Shown: piece after piece, positions 35,030-42,838 of the stretch
Layout of the letters: every line of letters starts with the position of its first letter
How positions within the stretch are numbered: the stretch's first letter is position 1
Made by a program: the position numbers and the translations under genes
Assembly (NCBI RefSeq): GCF_009295825.1
Contig: NZ_WHKF01000017.1
Coordinates: 1-43,529, forward strand
From: Marinifilum sp. N1E240
Lineage (GTDB): Bacteria > Bacteroidota > Bacteroidia > Bacteroidales > Marinifilaceae
DNA length: 43,529 bases
Direction: 5' to 3'
Notes under the pieces: generated by a model
Seen by the model: only the letters and a program-made list of their open reading frames with translations
The model's database searches: none
Told to the model about the DNA's origin: nothing

Positions 35030-36073
35030 TTATAAAAACCTTTTGATATCAACCTCTGGCATTATGGGATAATCATTTACGGAAAGAAAACGCACCATTT
35101 CACGAGCAAAATAAGGTGCCAACATAACACCTTTTGTTCCTAATCCATTAAAGATAGCAATGTGTTCGTGCAAAGGATGAACTCCTAATATTGGGCGACG
35201 ATCACTAACTGTGGGACGAACGCCTGCCCAATGATTTATTACTTTATATGGCAAGCTAATCATTTTATCCAAACGAGAAAGAAGATCTTGTTTCGCCTCT
35301 TCAGTAGTATCTTCATCAATATTTTTCCAATCGTACGTAGCACCAACTTTAAATCTTTGCTTTCCAACCGGCATTACAAACAGGTTTTTATTCAGGATAA
35401 ATTCTTCCTGCAAACCCTCACATTCAATTTCAATCAATTCTCCTTTTGTAGGACTAAACTTCACCTTAGTAAAATATGGATTATCAGTGGCTCGATAACC
35501 TTCGCAAAACACAATGGTTTTGGCTTGAACTCCATGCCAGGTAATCTGATTATCAATAAAACCCAAATCTTTATAATCAAAATAGGAGTCAATTAACACG
35601 CCCTCCTGCTTGAAGAATTTTCTCATTTTCTTCAACATTTTAGACAAATGAAGATATCCTGAATTGGTAACGCGACCATAAGAGTGAAAATCATTTATTC
35701 CTTTACCATAGTTATTGATTCCTACATCTGAAATGTAATTCGAAAAATCCTCCTGCTGCTTTCTCTCCTTCCACATGTCAATCTCATTTTCTGCCAATGG
35801 CTTAATAATATCCATATCATGGAGAAAAGAGTGTCCTAATACCTGTTCCAATTCTCGATATGTATCAAACATCACAGGCAAACACTCGTCCACCATCCAA
35901 CTCTTAGTCAGTCTTTTAAAAACCAAAGGATTAAACAAACCAGCTGCTACATCGGAAGCCTTGCGCAAATCCAAACTAGAAATGATTTTGAAATTCATTC
36001 CAGCTTTGTGCATATTATAAGCAAGTAGCGAACCTGCTATCCCCTGTCCTACGATTAAAAATTGTTGTTCCAT
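35030..36073 (-). CDS. FAD-dependent oxidoreductase (DAO family)
   Basis: A 347-residue flavoprotein: FAD motif EQQFLIVGQGIAGSLLAY, family motif AAGLFNPLVFKRLTKSW, KGELIEIE in the substrate domain, and IAIFNGLGTKGVMLAPYFAR at the C-terminus. It oxidises an unknown amine or amino acid. The frame opens at 36121, but the FAD motif needs to be at the N-terminus and Met at 36073 gives it, so this start is chosen. A -7 box (TAAATTTG on the minus strand) at 36119-36126 supports this. It diverges from trhO across a shared 137-bp region. Of the two paralogues this keeps the more conserved motif set. Confidence 0.87.
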   Translation of the reverse strand: MEQQFLIVGQGIAGSLLAYNMHKAGMNFKIISSLDLRKASDVAAGLFNPLVFKRLTKSWMVDECLPVMFDTYRELEQVLGHSFLHDMDIIKPLAENEIDMWKERKQQEDFSNYISDVGINNYGKGINDFHSYGRVTNSGYLHLSKMLKKMRKFFKQEGVLIDSYFDYKDLGFIDNQITWHGVQAKTIVFCEGYRATDNPYFTKVKFSPTKGELIEIECEGLQEEFILNKNLFVMPVGKQRFKVGATYDWKNIDEDTTEEAKQDLLSRLDKMISLPYKVINHWAGVRPTVSDRRPILGVHPLHEHIAIFNGLGTKGVMLAPYFAREMVRFLSVNDYPIMPEVDIKRFL

Positions 36074-36118
36074 TCGGTTCTTAGTGTGTGATTGTATGGT
36101 AAAAGTACTATTTAAAGA

Positions 36119-36126
36119 CAAATTTA
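36119..36126 (-). promoter_or_regulatory. candidate -7 box for the FAD oxidoreductase gene
   Basis: The minus strand reads TAAATTTG, an exact TAnnTTTG, 46 bp before the start at 36073. A -33 box is weak (TTG, 16 nt away). It lies next to the trhO promoter, which runs the other way. Confidence 0.4.
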
Positions 36127-36147
36127 TCCTTTTTTATTCCAACAAGC

Positions 36148-36177
36148 TTTGTGATTTATTGGAATGCATTACTTTTG
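36148..36177 (+). promoter_or_regulatory. trhO promoter, Bacteroidota type
   Basis: TTTG (36148-36151) is followed 18 nt later by TACTTTTG (36170-36177), matching the Bacteroidota -33/-7 consensus TTTG and TAnnTTTG at the right spacing. A GTG at 36151 that would start a longer frame falls inside this promoter. The transcript probably begins near 36184, so the ATG at 36211 is the real start. Confidence 0.7.
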
Positions 36178-36210
36178 CAATGTTTATTTATTCCAAATAA
36201 GATTAAAGAA

Positions 36211-37257
36211 ATGCAACTTTATAATAAACTTAGCAAAGAAGAACTTCAAAAACAATTAGAAGAAGAGAACTTTCGACGTAAAACCATATCCTTTTACAGA
36301 TATGTGAATATTCAAAATCCACAAGAGTACAGAGATCAGCTGTTCGAGAAGTGGTTCTCATTGGATTGCAAGGGTCGTATATATATTGCCAAAGAAGGAA
36401 TTAATGCACAAATGAGCATACCAGAACACAATTTAGATGATTTTTTTACGTATTTAAATAATACAAAAGAGTTGGCTGATATGCCTATTAAATGGGCTGT
36501 TGAGGATGATGGCAAATCCTTTTATAAGTTGATAATAAAAGTTCGCCCTAAGATTGTTGCTGATGGATTAAATGATCAGACTTTTGATGTGACCAATGTT
36601 GGAAATCATTTAAGCCCGATTGAATTTCACAATCAAATAGGACAAGAAAACACCATTGTGATCGATATGAGGAATCATTACGAGAGCGAAGTAGGGCATT
36701 TTGAAACTGCTATATGTCCTGATGTTGATACTTTTCGTGAAGAAATAGAAATGGTGGTAAATGATTTCAATCAAGATAAGGATAAAAAATTCCTATTGTA
36801 TTGCACAGGTGGTGTTCGTTGCGAGAAAGCCAGTGCCTATTTAAAACATCATGGATTTGAGGATGTGAATCAGTTGCATGGTGGAATTATTGCCTACGCA
36901 CAGGAAATTAAACAATTAGGAATAGAACCTAAATTTCGTGGTAAAAACTTTGTTTTCGACGAACGATTGGGAGAAAGTATCAACAACGAAGTAATTGCAA
37001 AATGTCACCAATGTGGTAAAGCCTGCGATACGCATACCAATTGTGCCAACGATGATTGTCATCTGCTGTTTATACAATGTGATGAATGTAGCGATCATTA
37101 TCAGGGCTGTTGTACCGAAGAGTGTACAGAAATAATTACATTGCCATTGGAAGAACGCGTACAGTTACGATCGAAATTTCATGATAAATACAGCAAGAGT
37201 CAGATATACCGACAACGCATAAGACCAAAATTAAAAGACATAACTAGAGGTTCATAA
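36211..37257 (+). CDS. trhO: oxygen-dependent tRNA uridine(34) hydroxylase TrhO (rhodanese family)
   Basis: A 348-residue rhodanese-like enzyme that hydroxylates uridine 34 of tRNA, part of cmo5U/mo5U synthesis. An N-terminal acylphosphatase-like domain with GRIYIAKEGINAQMSI is followed by the rhodanese domain, with active-site Cys198 in LLYCTGGVRCEKASAYL. A cysteine-rich C-terminal region follows (KCHQCGKACDTHTNC, then CDECSDHYQGCC), probably zinc-binding. Start 36211 is preferred over the GTG at 36151 because the promoter overlaps the latter and the core begins MQLYNKLSKEEL. It heads a three-gene run with a GNAT and a tRNA-dihydrouridine synthase; two of the three modify tRNA. Confidence 0.93.
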   Translation: MQLYNKLSKEELQKQLEEENFRRKTISFYRYVNIQNPQEYRDQLFEKWFSLDCKGRIYIAKEGINAQMSIPEHNLDDFFTYLNNTKELADMPIKWAVEDDGKSFYKLIIKVRPKIVADGLNDQTFDVTNVGNHLSPIEFHNQIGQENTIVIDMRNHYESEVGHFETAICPDVDTFREEIEMVVNDFNQDKDKKFLLYCTGGVRCEKASAYLKHHGFEDVNQLHGGIIAYAQEIKQLGIEPKFRGKNFVFDERLGESINNEVIAKCHQCGKACDTHTNCANDDCHLLFIQCDECSDHYQGCCTEECTEIITLPLEERVQLRSKFHDKYSKSQIYRQRIRPKLKDITRGS

Positions 37258-37294
37258 GAAGCCTCAAATACCAAATAATAACTAAACTAAAAAG

Positions 37295-37825
37295 ATGAAG
37301 CAAGATTGCGAATTTAAAACGGAAAGACTTATTGTAGAGGATTGGCTTCATCAAAATGAAGATGTAGCGGCTAAGCTAAAATTTGCCAAGAAAATTAATA
37401 GAATACTAACTCCAGAAGTAACAAAATCGCTACCAAAAGGATGGCAACACATTAACACTTTGGATCAGGCAAATAAATGGATATTTGATAGAGTTAATGA
37501 AAGCATATTTTTAACTGTTAATATGCGTTCGAACAATGAACTTATCGGTTTCATTTTTCTTTACGAATCCGAAAATGATGATCTCATTACTGATCTTCGA
37601 TTTGGATACTTGATAGGACAATCGTTTTGGGGCAAAGGGCTTGGAAGTGAATTAATCAATGGATTGGTGGAATGGTGCAAAAAAAGTAACATTCATTCTC
37701 TTTCAGGAGGAGTGGAACACGATAACATCGGCTCAATTAAAATTATGGAAAAAACAGGCTTTTCAATCTCAAAAGAAAATAAGACCACCAATAAGGTATT
37801 ATTTTATGAGCGCCTCTTTAAATAA
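37295..37825 (+). CDS. GNAT family N-acetyltransferase (RimJ/RimL-like)
   Basis: A 176-residue cytoplasmic acetyltransferase. ERLIVEDW at the N-terminus and GYLIGQSFWGKGLGSELIN, with a Q/RxxGxG-type acetyl-CoA loop, mark it. GGVEHDNIGSIKIMEKTGF follows, matching the RimJ/RimL branch that acetylates protein N-termini or small molecules. The substrate is not shown. It lies 37 bp after trhO and 16 bp before the dus gene, so it is probably in the same transcript. Confidence 0.85.
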   Translation: MKQDCEFKTERLIVEDWLHQNEDVAAKLKFAKKINRILTPEVTKSLPKGWQHINTLDQANKWIFDRVNESIFLTVNMRSNNELIGFIFLYESENDDLITDLRFGYLIGQSFWGKGLGSELINGLVEWCKKSNIHSLSGGVEHDNIGSIKIMEKTGFSISKENKTTNKVLFYERLFK

Positions 37826-37841
37826 AACAAACTAGAACACA

Positions 37842-38852
37842 ATGACCAATTTCTGGCATCACATACAAACACCAAATTTCTCTCTTGCTCCCATGGAAGA
37901 CGTTACTGATACGGCTTTTCGTGAAGTTATTCTGCAAACTGCAGAGACAGGCAAATTGCATCTTTTATTTTCCGAGTTTACATCAGTTGAAGGGTTGTGT
38001 CATGAGATAGGACACGACAAAGTAAAGCACCGATTGCATATTAACGAATCGGAAAAAGGACTCTTGAAAGAGAAGAATGTAAAACTGATCGCGCAAATCT
38101 GGGGTAAAGATCCGGAAAAATATTACAAAGCTGCTCAGTTTATTGCCAATGAAACCGATTTTGATGGCATCGATATCAATATGGGTTGTCCGGTTAAAAA
38201 TGTGGTGAAAAATGGTTGTTGTTCTGCCCTAATTACACAACCTGAGTTGGCAAAAGAGATCATTTTAGCAACGAAAGAAGCTACAAATCTACCGCTAAGT
38301 GTAAAAACAAGAATCGGATTCAAACAAATCGTTACCGAATCGTGGATCTCACATTTGTTACAATTGCCTATTGATGCATTAACCATTCACGGACGCATTC
38401 AGAAACAAATGTCGGAAGGAGTTGCTGATTGGAACGAAATAGCCAAAGCCGTAAAACTAAGAGATGAGTTGGCACCACAGATCAAAATCATTGGGAACGG
38501 AGATGTTGAATCGTACCAGGAAGGATTGGACAAATGCGAAACATATGGAGTTGATGGTGTAATGATAGGACGCGGGATTTTCAAAAATCCCTGGTTCTTC
38601 CATCCAGGAATGAAAGATGTTTCTGTAGATGATAAACTGAATTTACTAAAAGAACACACCAGGTTATTTGAGGCTACCTGGGGACGCTCTAAGAACTTTG
38701 CCATATTACGTCGATTTTTCAAGATCTATACCCATGGATTCCGCGAAGCTTCAACACTTAGAAATGATTTGATGACCACAGCAAATGCTGATGACGTTTA
38801 TCATGCAGTTGATGATTTTATCCATCAGAGGAAACAGAATAAGATTGTATAA
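37842..38852 (+). CDS. tRNA-dihydrouridine synthase
   Basis: A 336-residue FMN enzyme that reduces uridines in tRNA D-loops. The N-terminal FMN loop is FSLAPMEDVTDTAFREV, with the catalytic Cys in DGIDINMGCPVKNVVKNG. Then come LSVKTRIGF, ALTIHGRI and GNGDVESYQEG, and GVMIGRGIFKNPWFF near the phosphate site. GCCSALI stands where most members have GxGSAL, a small change next to the active site. It is Dus-family without a clear A/B/C assignment. It is the last gene of the trhO unit, 16 bp after the GNAT gene, linking two tRNA-modification enzymes. Confidence 0.92.
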   Translation: MTNFWHHIQTPNFSLAPMEDVTDTAFREVILQTAETGKLHLLFSEFTSVEGLCHEIGHDKVKHRLHINESEKGLLKEKNVKLIAQIWGKDPEKYYKAAQFIANETDFDGIDINMGCPVKNVVKNGCCSALITQPELAKEIILATKEATNLPLSVKTRIGFKQIVTESWISHLLQLPIDALTIHGRIQKQMSEGVADWNEIAKAVKLRDELAPQIKIIGNGDVESYQEGLDKCETYGVDGVMIGRGIFKNPWFFHPGMKDVSVDDKLNLLKEHTRLFEATWGRSKNFAILRRFFKIYTHGFREASTLRNDLMTTANADDVYHAVDDFIHQRKQNKIV

Positions 38853-38952
38853 ATAGTTTCCTAAAAACGACACAAGCATATTTAACACCACTTAATCGAT
38901 ACGTATCATAATTGAATGTTATTAAATCATCAGTATTGAACTGAGAATAAGC

Positions 38953-39609
38953 CTACTCTTTAAAACGATACAAACGAATTTTTTGGGTATCCCAATAATT
39001 ATCAACTACCAATTCTTTCAATGTAAACTCCTGACTCTCTTTCCATCCGCCATTTTTCGAATAGAAAACCCCTTTGTTGTGATAAACCAAATGTGATACA
39101 TTGTTCGATTTATCAATAAAAGCCAACAAAATATGATCCTGAAGCTCTTGCTTTAAATTTCTTCGAGGCTTGCATGGAAACTCTCTAATCTCTTCGAATG
39201 AATTGTTTAATAAAAGCTCTATCCCAGGACCATTAATGGTGGATTTTTGAGTGAAAGTATTTTGAGCGTATTTTTTATCCTGTTTAAAATAGGATTCCAT
39301 GGCATAAGAATAACAGTTTTGGGCAAAATTCAATTGGCTTTCCAGTTTTCTTATTTTGGCAATTTTTTCGGCTGACAATTCCTCTTTTGGATCGGTAATC
39401 ATCTTATCGAACAATTTGTCCTCTCTTGCCTGAACACCTAATTCGAAAGTATCTTTTAGCCAAACCACCTTGTACCAATCTCTTGAACCATCTACTTTTA
39501 CAGTATCTAAAATCTGATAATTCAATTGAATTTTTTTTTCAGTTTGCGCATGACTGCTTCCAAATTGTAAAAGGAATAGCAAGCCAATTAAGAGTTTAAA
39601 ACATTTCAT
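38953..39609 (-). CDS. secreted protein with NlpC/P60- or papain-like features, function unknown
   Basis: A 218-residue exported protein: signal peptide 1-21 (ending SHAQT), then a region rich in charged residues. NFAQNCYSYAMESYF has Cys99 at the start of a helix, and about 70 residues later VSHLVYHNKGVFYSKNGGW has His173. A Cys followed by YAx and a distant SHxVY with a following strand is the pattern of papain-fold peptidases and amidases of the NlpC/P60 superclass. That would make this a periplasmic hydrolase; the motif spacing is suggestive but the family is not recognised. Confidence 0.6.
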   Translation of the reverse strand: MKCFKLLIGLLFLLQFGSSHAQTEKKIQLNYQILDTVKVDGSRDWYKVVWLKDTFELGVQAREDKLFDKMITDPKEELSAEKIAKIRKLESQLNFAQNCYSYAMESYFKQDKKYAQNTFTQKSTINGPGIELLLNNSFEEIREFPCKPRRNLKQELQDHILLAFIDKSNNVSHLVYHNKGVFYSKNGGWKESQEFTLKELVVDNYWDTQKIRLYRFKE

Positions 39610-39808
39610 ATTTGTCGTCTATTTTAATTAGAGTAATTCAATTTCTATTGTTTCCTTTCTACTATTCAGAATAATTTCGGACATAGAAGAGGAACACATT
39701 GTTTCAACTTAGATTGCACCTATCGGAATAATAATTTATAATGCGAAACAGAACAGCAATCTATTTTTAAAGAATAAATTAGAATAGAACATCCATAAGT
39801 TAACTGGT

Positions 39809-40729
39809 TCATTTTGCTGGGTGTATTACAGCTTTGCTTTGCATTTCTATACTAAGCTTGATATTTTCATTGCTGTATCGACGTACAGTTAGCAAAAGCG
39901 TTTCGTAATTAAGATTCTCTACTCTTAGTGTATATTCGCCCTGAGGTAAATTTTTGAAGACAAAATTACCTTTCTCTGTAATTTTTGTTTTCATATCAGT
40001 CTCAAGAATGCTTACTGTTCCGTAGGATATCCTCTCTCCTGTTTCCTTATCGTAAATGAATCCACGAAGATTGATGTGTTGCTTGATAATTTTAGTTAAT
40101 CTGCGTGTTGCAAAGTATTCCGATACGAGTTCCGGATACTTTTCTATATAGCCTTTAAGAGTCCAGTCTAATTGATCTTTCAACAATTTGTCGATACTTC
40201 TTAATGCCTCTTCAAACTCAAGTTTGTTCTGCTTGTTTTGATCAAGAATTTGACTTCTTTTTGCCAGTTTATCCTGAATACCATCAAGAAGCTGCCTGTG
40301 TTCCTTAATCAAGTCTGGTGATATAGAATAGGCAACAAGCTCATCCTTATGGCTTAGCGCTAAATTGTATAATTGTTCGGATACTGATAAAAGTGAAACA
40401 TTAGAATTTTTGCGAAGTTCTTGTTTTAAGTTCCCGATCTGATTTAAAAGTAAAGAATTACCAGTATAATTTGCCAACCGAATACAAGCCACCATTAACT
40501 TATCAGAACTTTGTGTTAGCTGAATGACCAACTCATTTTTCTCTTTTGTGAGCCACTTGCAAGACTTGTTGAGCTTATTTACCAATTCCTGAAGTGAGTT
40601 GTTGTAGGCTATAAACAATTTAATTTGCGATTTGCCTGCTTCATCCGAATCGAACAAAGACTCATTTTCTAGAAGAATAAGAATGGTTCGTTGATAAGAT
40701 TGCAGTTTAATGGCTTCCCTTTGTTTCAT
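39809..40729 (-). CDS. helical protein with C-terminal carboxypeptidase-regulatory-like domain
   Basis: About 306 residues starting at Met 40729. The frame continues upstream to 40807, but those 26 residues run into the repeat DNA and look noncoding. About 230 residues are helical and heptad-rich, with no signal peptide (LLENESLFDSDEAGKSQ, LKDQLDWTLKGYI). A beta-sandwich follows: INLRGFIYDKETGERISYG, then KGNFVFKNLPQGEYTLRVEN, of the CarboxypepD_reg-like type. Such domains usually sit in outer-membrane or surface proteins, but no export signal is seen here, which is odd. Directly upstream on the same strand is the cysteine-heptad repeat frame. Confidence 0.65.
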   Translation of the reverse strand: MKQREAIKLQSYQRTILILLENESLFDSDEAGKSQIKLFIAYNNSLQELVNKLNKSCKWLTKEKNELVIQLTQSSDKLMVACIRLANYTGNSLLLNQIGNLKQELRKNSNVSLLSVSEQLYNLALSHKDELVAYSISPDLIKEHRQLLDGIQDKLAKRSQILDQNKQNKLEFEEALRSIDKLLKDQLDWTLKGYIEKYPELVSEYFATRRLTKIIKQHINLRGFIYDKETGERISYGTVSILETDMKTKITEKGNFVFKNLPQGEYTLRVENLNYETLLLTVRRYSNENIKLSIEMQSKAVIHPAK

Positions 40730-40776
40730 CTTACTAGTATTAAATGTAATGATTTGTATAATTGAGCTGTCAATGT

Positions 40777-41013
40777 CTATAAAATGATAATATCGGCTCC
40801 GCCACAAGCATTAGGTCTTTTACTACTTGTATTACCATATTTACTACACGCTTTACCACTCTTACTGCAAGCATTCCCTGCTTTACTACGATCATTACCT
40901 TTTCTGCTACAGGCAATTCTTACTGTGCTACAAGTATTACCACCATCTCTAAAAGGATTCCTCTTTTTACTACAGCTGGTAAATCTTATTGTAGAGTTTC
41001 ACTAAGAATTCAT
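40777..41013 (-). repeat. 21-bp tandem repeat; minus frame reads as cysteine-rich heptapeptides
   Basis: Eight consecutive 21-bp units occupy 40807-40974. Read on the minus strand they encode CSKKRNP, FRDGGNT, CSTVRIA, CSRKGND, RSKAGNA, CSKSGKA, CSKYGNT and SSKRPNA, then CGGADIIIL and a TAG (40779-40777). The consensus is [C/S]SKxGNA. The frame is open for 73 codons from 40998 but contains no ATG, GTG or TTG. In the same frame an ATG (41013-41011) is cut off by adjacent TAG and TGA (41004-40999). So it is either a pseudogene tail, an unusual start, or a noncoding satellite. The CarboxypepD_reg-type gene begins 47 bp downstream. Confidence 0.6.
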
Positions 41014-41480
41014 TTACTCTATTATTGTATTACTGTTTATGTTTAAATTACTTCTCTCAACAAATAGACACAAATACATTTATTGTTATCTATTAAAACC
41101 TATCATTTCATATTAATTATTCATTACAAATAAATATGCTATAAAGTCTTTAAATACATGTAAACTTACATTTTAAGTTTTAACAATACAAAATAATTCG
41201 CAATGACTTATCAGATACTAATGCGGAAAGAATGTTATTTATATTGATTACATAAAGCATCCTGTTCTATTTCTACTTATTAAATGCTTTGTTTAATTAT
41301 CCTCATTTAATTATCTTCATCAGGAAATTTGAACTTTGCATAGATATAAAGCGTAAGGAATCTGAAATTTAGATGTGGATGAGTAAAAATTTCCTTGCAA
41401 AAACAAAAGAACCCATCCATTCAATTGAAAAGGATAACAAACTAGATAAGAAGAGCTTAAGAGACACATCCCATAAGTAC
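41014..41480. other. AT-rich noncoding stretch
   Basis: No credible gene is seen. A 66-codon minus-strand frame (41320-41520) has chance-like composition. The stretch lies between the minus-strand genes and the start of the right-hand cassette array. I see no repeat or promoter I can support. Confidence 0.5.
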
Positions 41481-41518
41481 GATAAAGTGCATTGCGCTTT
41501 ATATATACGTTGTGTGGC
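41481..41518 (+). repeat. 3' half of an attC-like site at the start of the right array
   Basis: ATAAAGTGC-ATT-GCGCTTTAT (about 41482-41502) is an 8-of-9 paired hairpin followed by ATATAC and the arm GTTGTGTGGC (41509-41518). This arm is exactly complementary over 10 bp to GCCACACAAC at 41878-41887 on the other side of the next gene. The left half of the site is unclear. Confidence 0.5.
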
Positions 41519-41551
41519 ATTTTAGAAGAGATTGGAATTAATTAGATAAAA

Positions 41552-41896
41552 ATGAAAAACCTTCGATTAAAAATTTTATTAGTTCTTTGTTTGTGTTCGA
41601 TTGGATTAGTAATGTATTCTTGGATTCAAAATTCATATCAAATAGACTTATTCATAACTAAGAACCAACATTACTATAATAGAATAATTCAGGGAATTAA
41701 GGAATCTAATGACATTGACTCTGTTAAAATACAGGCAATTCAAATTATAGAAGGGATTGACAATAATAAGTTTAATAAAAGCAAAAGAGCAATTCGAGCA
41801 TCAAAAGCTCAAGCAGTTGTAATGTTTATGATTTTGATAATTATTGCCTTGACTATAATTGAAATAAAGAGAAAAACGCCACACAACAAAAGTTAA
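41552..41896 (+). CDS. small membrane protein, function unknown
   Basis: A 114-residue protein with an N-terminal hydrophobic helix (about 8-27), a polar middle (about 30-80, RIIQGIKESNDIDSVK) and a second helix (about 88-106) with a basic end. It is probably anchored with both ends on one side of the membrane. I recognise no family. The last codons, KTPHNKS and TAA, fall inside the downstream repeat: GCCACACAAC (41878-41887) and AAAAGTTAA belong to the attC-like site, so the repeat completes the gene. The start arm GTTGTGTGGC lies 33 bp before the ATG, marking it as a single-gene cassette. Confidence 0.65.
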   Translation: MKNLRLKILLVLCLCSIGLVMYSWIQNSYQIDLFITKNQHYYNRIIQGIKESNDIDSVKIQAIQIIEGIDNNKFNKSKRAIRASKAQAVVMFMILIIIALTIIEIKRKTPHNKS

Positions 41897-42126
41897 AATT
41901 AATGGGCGGTGACGCTCAACTAGATAATGTAACAAAAACAATGAACGGTAGCGGCTCTGATAAGGCGGCGGTTTTAAATCGCCCTCAAATTTTAGCAAGA
42001 CTGTCAGACTGTCTAAAAAGTAGAATGATAGCTTAAGGTATCTGAACAATAGTTTTTGAAATTATGAAATAATCGATTCTCAAGGACTTTAAAATAGTTA
42101 TTAGACAGACTGCCGTTAGCGGTAAC
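41878..42126 (+). repeat. attC-like site, composite of two site types
   Basis: Starts with GCCACACAAC AAAAGTTAAAATTAAT. The 41904-42000 body (GGGCGGTGACGCTCAACT, GGTAGCGGCT, AAGGCGGCGGTT, AATCGCCC) is a close match to the sites at 42696 and 43268. Instead of ending there, it continues about 110 bp. CAGACTGTCTAA (about 42007-42018) pairs with TTAGACAGACTG (about 42101-42112), and the site ends in GCCGTTAGCGGTAAC. The last 31 bp before GTT match 2588-2618. It looks like two different sites joined, possibly an empty position where a cassette was lost. Confidence 0.6.
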
Positions 42127-42166
42127 CAGAATAAAGTGAGGAGAAGTGAAAATATAGATAATTGGA

Positions 42167-42664
42167 ATGAATAAGATGGAAATTTTTAAAAAACAAGGCT
42201 TTATTGTCAAACAACGAAATATAGTTAAGGAACTATCTGATGAAATAACTCAACGGTATATTAATATTCCAAAGTCTTATCTAAATTTTCTGAATCAATT
42301 TGACTTTTTAGCTATTAAGGACGAAACATTTTGGTTTAACTCCATCGGAGACTTTAATTATGAATCTGACATCGCATTTAAATGGAATGATTTTGAAATC
42401 CAGAGTTTAGATGCTTTTGAAGGTGATATAGAAGAGCAAAAAAGGATAAGAAATTTCTGGGACAAACATCTGATTATAGCTTTATCAGTAAAAGGTGAGT
42501 ATCAATATCTCGCTATATGCTTGAATGAAGAAAATTACGGAATGATTGTTTATGGTACAGAGCCTGAATTTGAAGAATCAGAAAGGGTTTGTTCGAGTTT
42601 TAAACAGTTATTAAACCTGTTTACTAATCCAAAGAATAATGAACATCTAAATCTTTTGGTATAA
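42167..42664 (+). CDS. SMI1/KNR4 (SUKH) family protein
   Basis: A 165-residue soluble protein of the SMI1/KNR4 type: IPKSYLNFLNQFDFLAIK (about 36-53) with FWFNSIGDFN after it. The middle FWDKHLIIALSVKGEYQYL and NYGMIVYGTEPE are the usual beta-strand core, with an aromatic helix at the end (SSFKQLLNLF). In bacteria SUKH proteins are commonly immunity proteins against polymorphic or contact-dependent toxins, so this could protect against a toxin encoded elsewhere; there is no toxin gene in the window. It sits alone in a cassette: arm GTTAGCGGTA (42115) and complementary TACCGCCAAC (42696). Confidence 0.78.
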   Translation: MNKMEIFKKQGFIVKQRNIVKELSDEITQRYINIPKSYLNFLNQFDFLAIKDETFWFNSIGDFNYESDIAFKWNDFEIQSLDAFEGDIEEQKRIRNFWDKHLIIALSVKGEYQYLAICLNEENYGMIVYGTEPEFEESERVCSSFKQLLNLFTNPKNNEHLNLLV

Positions 42665-42695
42665 TCGGATATATTGTGATTTAATAATCAAGGTA

Positions 42696-42830
42696 TACCG
42701 CCAACAAAAGTTAAAATTAAAGGGCGGTGACACTCAACTTGATAATATAACAAAAAAAATAAACGGTAGCGGCTTTGATAAGGCGGCTATTGTAAATCGC
42801 ACACAAAATTTTAGCAAGACTATTGTAAAG
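42696..42830 (+). repeat. attC-like site, 135 bp
   Basis: Runs from TACCGCCAAC (42696-42705) to ATTGTAAAG (42822-42830). AGTTAAAATTAAAGGGCGG near the left and AATCGC plus ACAAAATTTTAGC near the right are partly complementary, giving a long imperfect hairpin. The left arm is complementary to the start of the cassette before it (GTTAGCGGTA at 42115). The right arm begins ATT instead of GTT, and the CGCCC stem strand of sister copies is altered to CGCAC, so this copy may be less fit for recombination. Confidence 0.68.
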
Positions 42831-42838
42831 AATTAAAA

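Noticed and set aside
36151-36210. N-terminal extension of TrhO from GTG 36151
   Set aside because: It starts inside a consensus promoter, and the extension has no family counterpart.
40784-41005. Plus-strand leucine-rich 73-codon frame
   Set aside because: It is the opposite strand of the 21-bp repeat. Its leucine/proline heptads follow from the repeat, and the composition is low-complexity.
41320-41520. 66-codon minus-strand frame near the right array
   Set aside because: It has no motif or ribosome binding site, and overlaps the attC-like hairpin at 41481.
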